Assembly: GCF_000014425.1 (NCBI RefSeq) | Contig: NC_008530.1 | Span: 1,674,001 to 1,738,000, forward strand | Source of the DNA: Lactobacillus gasseri ATCC 33323 = JCM 1131 | GTDB taxonomy: Bacteria > Bacillota > Bacilli > Lactobacillales > Lactobacillaceae | Reading direction: 5' to 3' | Length of the DNA: 64,000 nucleotides | Shown: positions 16,002-23,731 of the stretch, in pieces | Layout: each line of letters opens with the position of its first letter | Numbering within the stretch: position 1 is the stretch's first letter | Program-made: the position numbers and the translations under genes | The notes under the pieces: model-generated | Told to the model about the DNA's origin: nothing | Databases searched by the model: none | Seen by the model: only the letters and a program-made list of their open reading frames with translations

Positions 16002-16137
16002 GGCGAGAAACATACAAAAGTATGTCAGGGTCTTTGTTTCACAGCCAAAGTAGCCCATCATCAGCACTTCCCGTGCTTTGACTTCTAGAGTCCAGATGAT
16101 CTCTGTCAAAGAACGCATCTCGCGTTTTCCTCGACTC
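15965..16137 (-). ncRNA. Unidentified structured small RNA
   Basis: The strip between the exporter gene and mazEF is clearly richer in G+C than its surroundings and has no reading frame. On the minus strand it begins after tandem TATAAT boxes and ends at a strong terminator. It can fold into an outer GCGAG/CTCGC stem, a TCTTTGACAG/CTGT...CAAAGA stem, a GATCATC/GATGAT stem, and GCAC/GTGC and ACATAC/GTATGT hairpins. An alternative CTTTGAC/GTCAAAG pairing is possible. The motif GCUGUGAAAC recalls some Firmicute 6S RNAs, but the fold is not clearly 6S. Riboswitch hallmarks were not recognised. Confidence 0.6.
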
Positions 16138-16143
16138 GTCGCA

Positions 16144-16155
16144 ATTATAATTATA
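16144..16155 (-). promoter_or_regulatory. Tandem -10 boxes of the structured RNA
   Basis: Two adjacent TATAAT hexamers on the minus strand overlap the stop codon of the exporter gene. The -35 region is poor (TAGAAA at 17-base spacing), so the promoter call is tentative. Confidence 0.45.
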
Positions 16156-16621
16156 CTAAATTTTTCTTATTTTTTCTATTATTGCGCGTCTTAAAAAAGA
16201 TCTCTCCCATTAGTTGAGCTAGCATAAAACCCATCGCAATCGCAATTGTGACAATCGCCACACGTAAAATTAGGTCTTCTGCATCAGACAGCTGTCCTTC
16301 TACCATCGCACGTACTGCTTGATAAGCTGGTACACCTGGCACAAGGGGCACAACTCCAGGAATATTAAAGACAGTTACGGGACATTTTTTAATCCGAGCA
16401 AATACTAAACCTAAAATTCCAACGCACAGTGCTCCTAAAAGATTAGATCCTAATCGGCCAATCCCAATTCGATTAGCCAACCAATATAAGATCCAACCCG
16501 CACTCCCGCTGACACCACATAACACAAGAGCACGGTGAGGGACATTAATAATCAGCCCAAAGCCTACAGAAGCAAGCCAGGCAAACACTAAATTAACAAT
16601 TATTTCTAACCAAAAAGGCAT
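16151..16621 (-). CDS. Threonine/serine exporter, C-terminal half (DUF3815 type)
   Basis: This is the second half of a split ThrE-type exporter: about 156 residues from the ATG at 16621, with four to five membrane segments. The pattern PGVVPLVPGVPAYQAVRAM marks the ThrE C-terminal family. An ATG five codons further upstream is open, but TAATG coupling with the preceding gene makes 16621 more likely. It should pair with the DUF1212 half to export Thr/Ser or related small solutes. Confidence 0.85.
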   Translation of the reverse strand: MPFWLEIIVNLVFAWLASVGFGLIINVPHRALVLCGVSGSAGWILYWLANRIGIGRLGSNLLGALCVGILGLVFARIKKCPVTVFNIPGVVPLVPGVPAYQAVRAMVEGQLSDAEDLILRVAIVTIAIAMGFMLAQLMGEIFFKTRNNRKNKKNLV

Positions 16622-17403
16622 TACATTACACCCCATAATAACTTAATTGCAATACCGATGCCGCCACCAAGAGCAATAGCAGTTAAAACTGCCTCTGTTG
16701 TTCGGGCCATCCCTGATAACAAATCACCGCCAAATAGATCTCGCAGAGCATTAGTTATCGCTACTCCTGGTACCAATGTCATTAAGGATCCGATTAAAAT
16801 ATTATCGACAATAAGCTTCGGAAACAACTTGCAGGCAAAAATGGTAATTACTCCCATAAAAATTGCCGTCACCATTTCAGCTAAAAAACGAATATTAGTA
16901 TAGCGTTTAATAGCCAAATAAACAGCATATGATACGCCACCAATAACAGCAGCTGCTGGAAAATCAATCCAGTCATAATCATCCATAAATAAGACCATTA
17001 AAGTCGGACTCAAAATTGCAGCCCCGATAATTTGAAGCCAGATTGGAAAATCTGGAATTGAAATTGAAATTTGTTGAAGTCTTTCCTGCAATTCCTTCAA
17101 AGTGATTTTCTTAGCAGCAAATTCACGTGATAATTCATTAACTCGGTCTACCAGCTCTAAGTTAATGTTTCTTTTCTTAACTTGTGTAACTTGAGTATAA
17201 GAATGCTCACCTAAACTCATAAATATTCCAGTCGGAGTTGTAAAACATCTAGCACCCGCAATACCAGCATTGCGGGCTATTCTCATCATCGTATCTTCAA
17301 CTCGATAAGTTTCACTGCCACCTTCGATCATTAACCTACCCGCTTTTAAGCAGGTATCGAGCACTTCAGCGGCATAGTCTTGACTCACATGCTCTTTATT
17401 CAT
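16621..17403 (-). CDS. Threonine/serine exporter, N-terminal half (DUF1212 type)
   Basis: This 260-residue protein has a cytoplasmic N-terminal domain (about residues 1-120) and about five membrane helices. Typical ThrE features include EGGSETYRVEDTM near residue 27 and LVPGVAITNALRD near residue 215. In actinobacteria both halves are one ThrE polypeptide; in Firmicutes they are usually two adjacent genes as here. GAGGG precedes the ATG, and its stop overlaps the next start. Confidence 0.87.
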   Translation of the reverse strand: MNKEHVSQDYAAEVLDTCLKAGRLMIEGGSETYRVEDTMMRIARNAGIAGARCFTTPTGIFMSLGEHSYTQVTQVKKRNINLELVDRVNELSREFAAKKITLKELQERLQQISISIPDFPIWLQIIGAAILSPTLMVLFMDDYDWIDFPAAAVIGGVSYAVYLAIKRYTNIRFLAEMVTAIFMGVITIFACKLFPKLIVDNILIGSLMTLVPGVAITNALRDLFGGDLLSGMARTTEAVLTAIALGGGIGIAIKLLWGVM

Positions 17404-17425
17404 TTTTACCCTCTAAAATGCTTAT

Positions 17426-18973
17426 CTATTCATTATTCATTTTTTCAATATCAATTGTTTTGTCGACCCAGTCTCCTCTAAAGAAGTCTCTTTCGTGACT
17501 CACAATGATTACTCCGCCTTTAAATTCAACAATTGCTTTTCTCAAAGAATCTTTAGTAGCAATATCTAAGTGGTTAGTAGGTTCATCTAAAAATAGTAAA
17601 TTAGCTGGTTCAAATTGCATCTTAGCTAGCTTAACTTTTTCTTGTTCTCCACCAGATAATTCCTTTAAGGGGCTCATTGCTTGCTGAGCAGTCAAACCCA
17701 TCCTAGCTAAAGCTTGACGTAATTCTCTTGGACGCAAACGTGGAAATTCTTCTTGTAAATATTGCAAAGGCGTCATATTTTTATTGGGCCAAACAAGATC
17801 TTGCTGAAAATATGCCAGTTTAGCAGTTGAAGATAATTCAAAATTACCGTAAATTGGTTTCAATTTTCCTAGCAAAGTCTTCAATAAAGTAGTCTTTCCA
17901 ATTCCATTAAAACCAGTTACCGCTACCTTTTCACCATTTCCAACAGAAAAATTAAAAGCTGACTTAACGAGCGCTTGATCGTACCCAATTACCAAGTCCT
18001 GAGTTTGCAGCAACAAATTTGAAGCTGTATCAACGTAAGGGAAAATGACATGTGCTTTTTTATTGTTTTGTGGCGGCGTTAAAATATCCATCTTTGCTAA
18101 TTGCTTTTCTCGTGATTTAGCACTTTTAGACCTTGAACCAGCTTTATTCTTTCTAATATATGCTTCAGTCTTTTTGATTTTTCGCTGCTGGTTGGCATAA
18201 GCTTTTAAATAGCTCTCTCGGTCAGCTTCTTTTTGTCGTAAGGCATGTTTTAAATCCCCGCTATAGCGAGTAATGGTGCCAAAATCAATATCAATAATGC
18301 AATTGGTAATTCTCCCTAAGAAATCATAATCATGTGATACTACAATAAAAGCTCCTTCAAAATCATTTAAATAATCAGCTAACCAATCAATATGGTTAAC
18401 ATCTAAATAGTTCGTTGGTTCATCTAAAACTAAAACATCAGGATTTTGTAAAAGAAGTTTAGCCAAAATCAATTTAGACCGCTGTCCACCAGAAAGCTTA
18501 GCTACATCTCGCTCATAACCTAAATCAGCTAAGCCCAGTCCTGTTGCTACTCGGTCAATCTTAGTATCAATATCGTAAAATTCCTTTTCTTCAAGGAGAG
18601 TTTGAATCTTACCGGCTTTTTCTAAGAGAGAGTCATCCCCATTTTCACCATATTTCACATAAAGGTCATTCAATTCTTTTTCTTTTTGAAAAAGATCGCT
18701 AAATGCTGTTTGTAAAAACTCTTTAATTCCTATACCTGCTTTAAGTTTGGCATACTGGTCTAAATAACCGACATGGAGTTTATTTTGCCACTTAACCTCG
18801 CCCTCATCTTGGGTAATTTCACCAGTTAAAATCTTAATTAAAGTCGATTTACCAACTCCATTTTGCCCAGTTACACCCATATGGTCTTCTTTATTTAAAA
18901 CAAAATTTGCATCTTCATATAACGTTTTATCAATAAAAGTTTGGCTTAAATTTTTAACCGTTAATAAACTCAT
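17426..18973 (-). CDS. ABC-F family ATPase (YkpA/YbiT-like)
   Basis: This 515-residue soluble protein has two ABC domains and no membrane segment. Walker A motifs are GQNGVGKST (near residue 36) and GFNGIGKTT (near 350), with signatures LSGGQRSK and LSGGEQEK, both followed by canonical LDEPTN. A charged linker near 240-300 joins them. ABC-F proteins act on the ribosome as translation factors or antibiotic-resistance factors. This one looks like the housekeeping YkpA/YbiT type rather than a drug-resistance type. It is followed by ThrE 22 bases downstream. Confidence 0.9.
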   Translation of the reverse strand: MSLLTVKNLSQTFIDKTLYEDANFVLNKEDHMGVTGQNGVGKSTLIKILTGEITQDEGEVKWQNKLHVGYLDQYAKLKAGIGIKEFLQTAFSDLFQKEKELNDLYVKYGENGDDSLLEKAGKIQTLLEEKEFYDIDTKIDRVATGLGLADLGYERDVAKLSGGQRSKLILAKLLLQNPDVLVLDEPTNYLDVNHIDWLADYLNDFEGAFIVVSHDYDFLGRITNCIIDIDFGTITRYSGDLKHALRQKEADRESYLKAYANQQRKIKKTEAYIRKNKAGSRSKSAKSREKQLAKMDILTPPQNNKKAHVIFPYVDTASNLLLQTQDLVIGYDQALVKSAFNFSVGNGEKVAVTGFNGIGKTTLLKTLLGKLKPIYGNFELSSTAKLAYFQQDLVWPNKNMTPLQYLQEEFPRLRPRELRQALARMGLTAQQAMSPLKELSGGEQEKVKLAKMQFEPANLLFLDEPTNHLDIATKDSLRKAIVEFKGGVIIVSHERDFFRGDWVDKTIDIEKMNNE

Positions 18974-18999
18974 TATTTCCTCTAGTCTAGATTGTTTCC

Positions 19000-19374
19000 T
19001 TAATCTTTTAATTTGTTTTGATGCTTAGCATCATACTCTTGCAGAGCATTTAATACTCTGGGCCATTGTCTTTTAGGAATAATTAATTGAAGTTTATTGT
19101 GATAAATTGGAAAATCACTTGCTTTCATTCCTGTTATTCTAGCTAGTTCTTCATCTGTTAAATGATACTTGGCTACAATGGCTTTAATTTCATAAGAGGC
19201 ATGTCCTCTAAAATATGAAAGAACATAAAAGAATGCCGCAAAAATACCTGCGTTTAAAACAGCCATTGGCAGAGAGAAGTGAAATGTTCGCCGCGCAATA
19301 AAAAACACTGCGATAAATGCAATCAGTGCAGAAATTACCCCGTAAATGACTGGAAAATACTTACTTTGCTTCAT
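19000..19374 (-). CDS. Small two-helix membrane protein, function unknown
   Basis: This 124-residue protein has two membrane segments (about residues 9-28 and 36-54) followed by a cytoplasmic domain of about 65 residues with Lys/Arg- and Glu-rich stretches. No family was recognised. AAGGATG lies before the ATG. It precedes the ABC-F gene by 26 bases, so the two are probably cotranscribed. Confidence 0.6.
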   Translation of the reverse strand: MKQSKYFPVIYGVISALIAFIAVFFIARRTFHFSLPMAVLNAGIFAAFFYVLSYFRGHASYEIKAIVAKYHLTDEELARITGMKASDFPIYHNKLQLIIPKRQWPRVLNALQEYDAKHQNKLKD

Positions 19375-19489
19375 TTTTTATCATCCTTTTTATTACACTA
19401 GTTTTTCAAATATTACATTCAATTTACGCAAGTGACTTTTTTGTAAAAAAATGTAAATTGTGTTTTATTTTACTGCAATAATCCTCTTA

Positions 19490-19495
19490 TATAAT
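19490..19495 (+). promoter_or_regulatory. -10 box of the small secreted protein gene
   Basis: A perfect TATAAT lies about 100 bases before the start codon; TTTACT at 15-base spacing is a suboptimal -35. The implied 5' leader is AT-rich without clear structure. Confidence 0.4.
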
Positions 19496-19597
19496 ACAGT
19501 TTGTTAAGTAAATTAAAAATGACTTTTTAAATATCATTAGTGTAACACGATTATCATTCAATTATTATTAAATTTAAACTTAAAAGGAGTAAACGCT

Positions 19598-19867
19598 TTG
19601 ACACACAAGAAGGGAATTTCAGTAGTACTTATTGCCCTACTAGGTTGCGGTTTTCTTACAAATTCAGTTACTTCTAAAGCGGCTGACCAAGATACTAATT
19701 TTAATATTTCTAAAAGCCTAGTTGAAAACACAATTAAACCAACTCTTCTCAGTAAAAAATTTAAAGAAGAACAACTTAAAGCATTTAAAGAGAATAAACT
19801 AGTAGAGATCAAGTTTGAAGAAAAAAGAATCAATCATGAAAATTCTAATTCTCAATTAGATAATTAA
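19598..19867 (+). CDS. Small secreted protein, function unknown
   Basis: A TTG start follows AAGGAG by eight bases. The 89-residue product has a Lys-rich N-terminus, a hydrophobic core (residues 7-22) and an AXA-like site near residue 29 (SKA-AD), a Sec signal peptide. LLGC at 14-17 looks like a weak lipobox. The mature part is charged and helical (KKFKEEQLKAFKENK). No family was recognised. A terminator 70 bases later ends a single-gene transcript. Confidence 0.6.
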   Translation: MTHKKGISVVLIALLGCGFLTNSVTSKAADQDTNFNISKSLVENTIKPTLLSKKFKEEQLKAFKENKLVEIKFEEKRINHENSNSQLDN

Positions 19868-19934
19868 AACTTTGCCAACAAGAGTTGCAGTCATTAGCCA
19901 AAATTACTAAGATAGAATCATCAACAGATATCTT

Positions 19935-19970
19935 AAAAAAAGCAGTTAGCATTTTGCTAGCTGCTTTTTT
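19935..19970. terminator. Bidirectional terminator
   Basis: AAAAAAAGCAG-TAGCA and TGCTAGCTGCTTTTTT form a stem between the small secreted protein and the converging LCP gene. Confidence 0.82.
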
Positions 19971-19971
19971 C

Positions 19972-21096
19972 TTAATTTCCATCCCATGGAATTGTATCAG
20001 AATCTTTGTCATAAATAATATAATTTCTAAAGTCTTCTGGATCATTCCAATCTAGTCCTTGCTGTAGACTATTTTGTCTCGTTTCTTGATTACGTAATTT
20101 TTCTTTCTTTAAGCCTAAGCTAGACCGAACTAAATCTGAAACGCGCTGTAATTCTTTAGTAGAAGCTACTTGCATTGCAGCAGAACCAATCCAAACGTTA
20201 TGTCCATGAATATAACCACTCTTGATATCCTGTGTACAACCACGATAGTTCATTGCAATTGAAAGCATATCATCAAAAGTTAGGTTAGTTTTAACATATT
20301 TGGCAAAGACTTTGAGAATTTTACGATAATTTGTAATTGAGTTAACCGACATCCCTTTACGTACAATGTCATTAATAACCTGTCTTTGTCGCATTTGCCG
20401 GCCGTAATCGCCTTTAGGATCCTCTTTGCGCATTCGAACGTAGTCTAAAGCCTCTTTACCATTCAAATGCTGCTTACCCTTCTTAAAATGCGTGTGATAA
20501 GTAAAAGTAAACGGAACATTAACATCTACTCCGCCTAGGGCCTCTACCATGCTCTCTAAGGCCTTCATATTAACTTCCATGTAATAATTAACTGGTGTGT
20601 TTAATAGCGCTCTAACCGTTCGTGTGGCTCCTTTACTGCCACCAACTTGATAAGCTGAATTGACTCGGAACATATAGTATCGTCCTTCGCCCTTACCATC
20701 TCCCTTAATATCAGCAAGCAAGTCCCTAGGAATTGATGTCATCGTTGCCTCTTTTTTCTGTGGATTCATAGTTGCTAAGATCATCGTATCTGAATTTCCG
20801 CGATCGTGCCTACCCTCAATTCCTTGATCAACCCCAAGAATTAAAATAGAGATTGGTTTCTTCTGAGAAATTAACTGTGAAGTTTTTCCAGTCCCGCGAT
20901 AAGCCTGCTGCACTGAACTCATAGCTGAGAAATAGGCATGAGCAAAATATGCAACACTTCCGCAAACAAGTAGAATTGTTAAGAGCCCCACCAGGCGAGC
21001 AAAGTTATTTCCATTCTTAATGTCTTTTTTGTTCGCCGCAAAAACATTATTTCTTTCTAGTTTTTTATTTGGTTTATTAGGTTCATCTGGTCTCAT
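19972..21096 (-). CDS. LytR-CpsA-Psr (LCP) family ligase
   Basis: This 374-residue type II membrane protein has a cytoplasmic N-terminus, an anchor at about residues 34-54 and an extracytoplasmic LCP domain (about 80-250). Its SIPRDLLADI, FRVNSAYQVGG and RQMRQRQ segments correspond to the conserved Asp/Arg active-site pattern. LCP proteins transfer wall teichoic acid or polysaccharide from lipid carrier to peptidoglycan. GAGGAG lies before the ATG. It is monocistronic. Lactobacilli usually have several, so no symbol is given. Confidence 0.9.
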   Translation of the reverse strand: MRPDEPNKPNKKLERNNVFAANKKDIKNGNNFARLVGLLTILLVCGSVAYFAHAYFSAMSSVQQAYRGTGKTSQLISQKKPISILILGVDQGIEGRHDRGNSDTMILATMNPQKKEATMTSIPRDLLADIKGDGKGEGRYYMFRVNSAYQVGGSKGATRTVRALLNTPVNYYMEVNMKALESMVEALGGVDVNVPFTFTYHTHFKKGKQHLNGKEALDYVRMRKEDPKGDYGRQMRQRQVINDIVRKGMSVNSITNYRKILKVFAKYVKTNLTFDDMLSIAMNYRGCTQDIKSGYIHGHNVWIGSAAMQVASTKELQRVSDLVRSSLGLKKEKLRNQETRQNSLQQGLDWNDPEDFRNYIIYDKDSDTIPWDGN

Positions 21097-21212
21097 TAAT
21101 TTTCGGCTCCTCTGGCTATTAGCTTACCCTTTCATATTACAAAAATCACTGGCTAAGCACATTAGTTTCATTATTAAAAAATTTTTATTTTTTAGCAAGC
21201 AAAATAATGTTC

Positions 21213-21218
21213 TATAAT
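21213..21218 (+). promoter_or_regulatory. -10 box of pepF
   Basis: TATAAT lies 41 bases before the pepF start; a weak TTTAGC sits 16 bases upstream of it. Confidence 0.4.
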
Positions 21219-21259
21219 GGTGATTAATAAAATTTGTATCACAGAAAGAAGGAAAAAAT

Positions 21260-23071
21260 ATGGCTCTTCCAACAAGAAATGAAGTATCTGATGAGCTTAA
21301 GTGGGACTTAAGTCGTGTTTTTAAAAACGATCAAGAATGGGAACAAGAATATAAGCAGGTTGCGCAAGAAATCAAGAACTTAAGCAAATTCAAGGGAACA
21401 CTTGCCAAATCTGGTAAAGAGCTCTACGAAGGAATTACAGAAATTTTAGCTGTAAATCGACGCTTAGAAAAAGTATATGTTTATGCCACGATGTCAAGCG
21501 ACGTTGACACGAGCAATACTCATTACCTTGGCTTTGTTGCCAAAGCTCAAAGCTTAGCTAATCAAATGAGTGCTGCGATTGCTTTTGTCGATCCAGAAAT
21601 CTTGTCTATTCCAGCAAAAAAACTTACTAAGTTTATGCAAGATGAACCACGTTTAGAAAATTACCGGCATCGCCTTGAACAAATTACCCAAAAGCGTCCG
21701 CATACTCTACCAGCAAATGAAGAAAAAATCATTGCTGACGCTGGAGACGCAATGGGAACGTCTGCTAACACTTTTAATGTCTTAACCAATTCTGATATGG
21801 AATATGGCTACGTCCAAGATGAAGACGGTGAAATGGTTCAATTATCTGACGGCTTATATTCGCTTTTAATTCAATCTCAAGACCGCAAGGTTCGCAAAAA
21901 CGCCTTTGACGTAATGTACGCAAGCTACGGTCAGTTTGAAAATAGTCTTGCTTCAACTTTATCAGGCGAAGTAAAGGCTCACAATTTTAATGCTCGAGTA
22001 CATAAATATAATTCAGCTAGAGAAGCTGCTTTAAGTGAAAATAGTGTTCCAACAGCTGTTTACGATACCTTAATCAAGGAAGTAAATAGCCACCTCGACT
22101 TACTTCACCGCTACGTTTCATTAAGAAAGAAAATTTTAGGCTTAAAAGACCTTCAAATGTACGATATGTACGTGCCATTAACTGGGAAGCCCGTTCTTTC
22201 TTATAACTTTAACGAAGCAAAAGAAGAAGCTAGAAAGGCTTTAGCACCATTAGGAGAGGACTATTTAAAGCACGTTGATTACATTTTTAATAACCGTGTA
22301 ATTGACGTAGTTGAAAGTCAAAATAAAGTAACTGGTGCATATTCAGGTGGGGCTTACGATACTGATCCATACGAACTACTTAACTGGGAAGATAACCTTG
22401 ATTCACTCTATACTCTAGTTCATGAGACTGGTCACTCTGTCCACTCTTGGTACACAAGAAATACTCAGCCTTACGTCTATGGTGATTATCCAATTTTCGT
22501 TGCTGAAATTGCTTCAACTACCAACGAAAATATTTTAACCGAGTATTTCTTAGATAAAATTACTGATCCAAAGACCCGTGCATTTATCTTAAACCATTAT
22601 CTTGACTCCTTTAAAGGCACACTTTTCCGTCAAACTCAATTTGCGGAATTTGAGCAGTTTATTCATGAAGCTGATGCTAATGGTCAACCGTTAACAGCCG
22701 ATGTCCTTGATGAATTTTATGGTAATTTGAATCAAAGATATTATGGTAATAGCGTTGAGCCAGGCGGAGAGATTGCTAAAGAATGGGCGCGTATTCCCCA
22801 CTTCTACTACAACTTCTACGTTTACCAATACGCAACAGGTTTTGCGGCTGCAACTGCTCTTGCCAATAAAGTTGTTCACGGCACTGACAAAGAACGTGAG
22901 GCTTATATTAATTTCTTAAAGGCTGGCTCTTCCGATTACCCAACAGAAATTATGAAACATGCTGGCGTTGATATGACTAAGGCTGATTACTTGAGGGATG
23001 CTTTTGATACTTTTGAAAAGCGTCTTAATGAATTTGAAAAAATTGTTGATGAATTAAACGCTGAAAAGTAA
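21260..23071 (+). CDS. pepF: Oligoendopeptidase F
   Basis: This 603-residue zinc metallopeptidase of family M3 has the HETGH motif at residues 388-392 within a typical TLVHETGHSVHSWY context. The third zinc ligand Glu lies in the following helix. There is no signal peptide, so it acts in the cytoplasm on 7- to 17-residue peptides. Length matches lactococcal and lactobacillar PepF. AGAAGGA fixes the start, and it has its own promoter and terminator. Confidence 0.95.
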   Translation: MALPTRNEVSDELKWDLSRVFKNDQEWEQEYKQVAQEIKNLSKFKGTLAKSGKELYEGITEILAVNRRLEKVYVYATMSSDVDTSNTHYLGFVAKAQSLANQMSAAIAFVDPEILSIPAKKLTKFMQDEPRLENYRHRLEQITQKRPHTLPANEEKIIADAGDAMGTSANTFNVLTNSDMEYGYVQDEDGEMVQLSDGLYSLLIQSQDRKVRKNAFDVMYASYGQFENSLASTLSGEVKAHNFNARVHKYNSAREAALSENSVPTAVYDTLIKEVNSHLDLLHRYVSLRKKILGLKDLQMYDMYVPLTGKPVLSYNFNEAKEEARKALAPLGEDYLKHVDYIFNNRVIDVVESQNKVTGAYSGGAYDTDPYELLNWEDNLDSLYTLVHETGHSVHSWYTRNTQPYVYGDYPIFVAEIASTTNENILTEYFLDKITDPKTRAFILNHYLDSFKGTLFRQTQFAEFEQFIHEADANGQPLTADVLDEFYGNLNQRYYGNSVEPGGEIAKEWARIPHFYYNFYVYQYATGFAAATALANKVVHGTDKEREAYINFLKAGSSDYPTEIMKHAGVDMTKADYLRDAFDTFEKRLNEFEKIVDELNAEK

Positions 23072-23091
23072 GATTCACATTTAAATAAAAT

Positions 23092-23125
23092 AAGCTGGTA
23101 GATTTTATTTATACCAGCTTTTTTA
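23092..23125 (+). terminator. Terminator of pepF
   Basis: AAGCTGGTA and TACCAGCTT form a 9-bp stem with an 11-base loop and TTTTTT after it. Confidence 0.82.
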
Positions 23126-23134
23126 TTAGCTATT

Positions 23135-23520
23135 TTATTTATACATAGCAACTATTCTTTCTAACTCTTTATCAGAAATCAGTTTCAAATTTCTAACAAA
23201 TTCCGTAGCTTGTTCCAAAGTTCTGCCATTATTCAATTGATTTTCGAGAATAATTTTAGCAGAATCCACTTTTCCTTCTGCCCTACCTTGTTTTATACCG
23301 CGTTGCATTCCTTGTTCATATCCAGCTTTTCCTGCAGCTTGTTCACGTTCTAGCATTCTTGTTTCGTAAAGCATGATCTTTTCCCTCGTTTCTGGATCTT
23401 CATTAATTTCTTTGATTCTTCTCTGCGCGTAATCGAAATGTTTATTTAAATTTACATCTGACCCTCAACTGAAACTTGTGAATTAATAATAATCTTTGTC
23501 ATGCCATCCCGCAATTGTTA
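23135..23520 (-). pseudogene. Remnant of an Rpn/PD-(D/E)XK nuclease-transposase family gene
   Basis: The 79-codon frame ending at 23135 has the repetitive C-terminal tail (EQGMQRGIKQGRAEG and similar) of Rpn-family recombination-promoting nucleases. The homology-like frame continues upstream of its first Met for about 30 codons (NEDPETREKIMLYETR) to an in-frame stop. It then appears to resume in another frame (DGMTKIIINSQVSVEG) to about 23520. The catalytic N-terminal nuclease domain is gone. It is therefore a truncated, frameshifted relic. Confidence 0.7.
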
Positions 23521-23731
23521 AAGTACTATTTTTATATACCTTTTTTATTTCAAAGTGCAACAAAAAAGCCCAATGCTATGCATCAGACTTTATATCCAAT
23601 CAAATCAATTTTAAATAAGGAGTATTTACTACTCGAAATTAAAAAGATTACTTTTGGCTATCACACCAAAAGTATGGTTAATTATACCTATATTTATAAT
23701 TACTATCAACAAATACAATTAATAATTTTTA
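23521..23731. other. AT-rich stretch between the nuclease remnant and lctP
   Basis: No supported gene lies here. A plus-strand open frame across it has no SD and a composition of stop-poor AT sequence. A perfect 8-bp hairpin, ACTTTTGG with CCAAAAGT (23650-23673), followed on the minus strand by AATCTTTTT, is a weak candidate terminator for lctP. Confidence 0.4.

Noticed and set aside
16041-16056. parS-like TGTTTCAC
   Set aside because: Only the left half matches; the right half is unrelated and the site lies inside the structured RNA.
15965-16137. Firm naming of the structured RNA as 6S RNA
   Set aside because: Only a short GCUGUGAAAC-like motif is shared from memory; the long closing stem and central bubble of 6S were not convincingly built.
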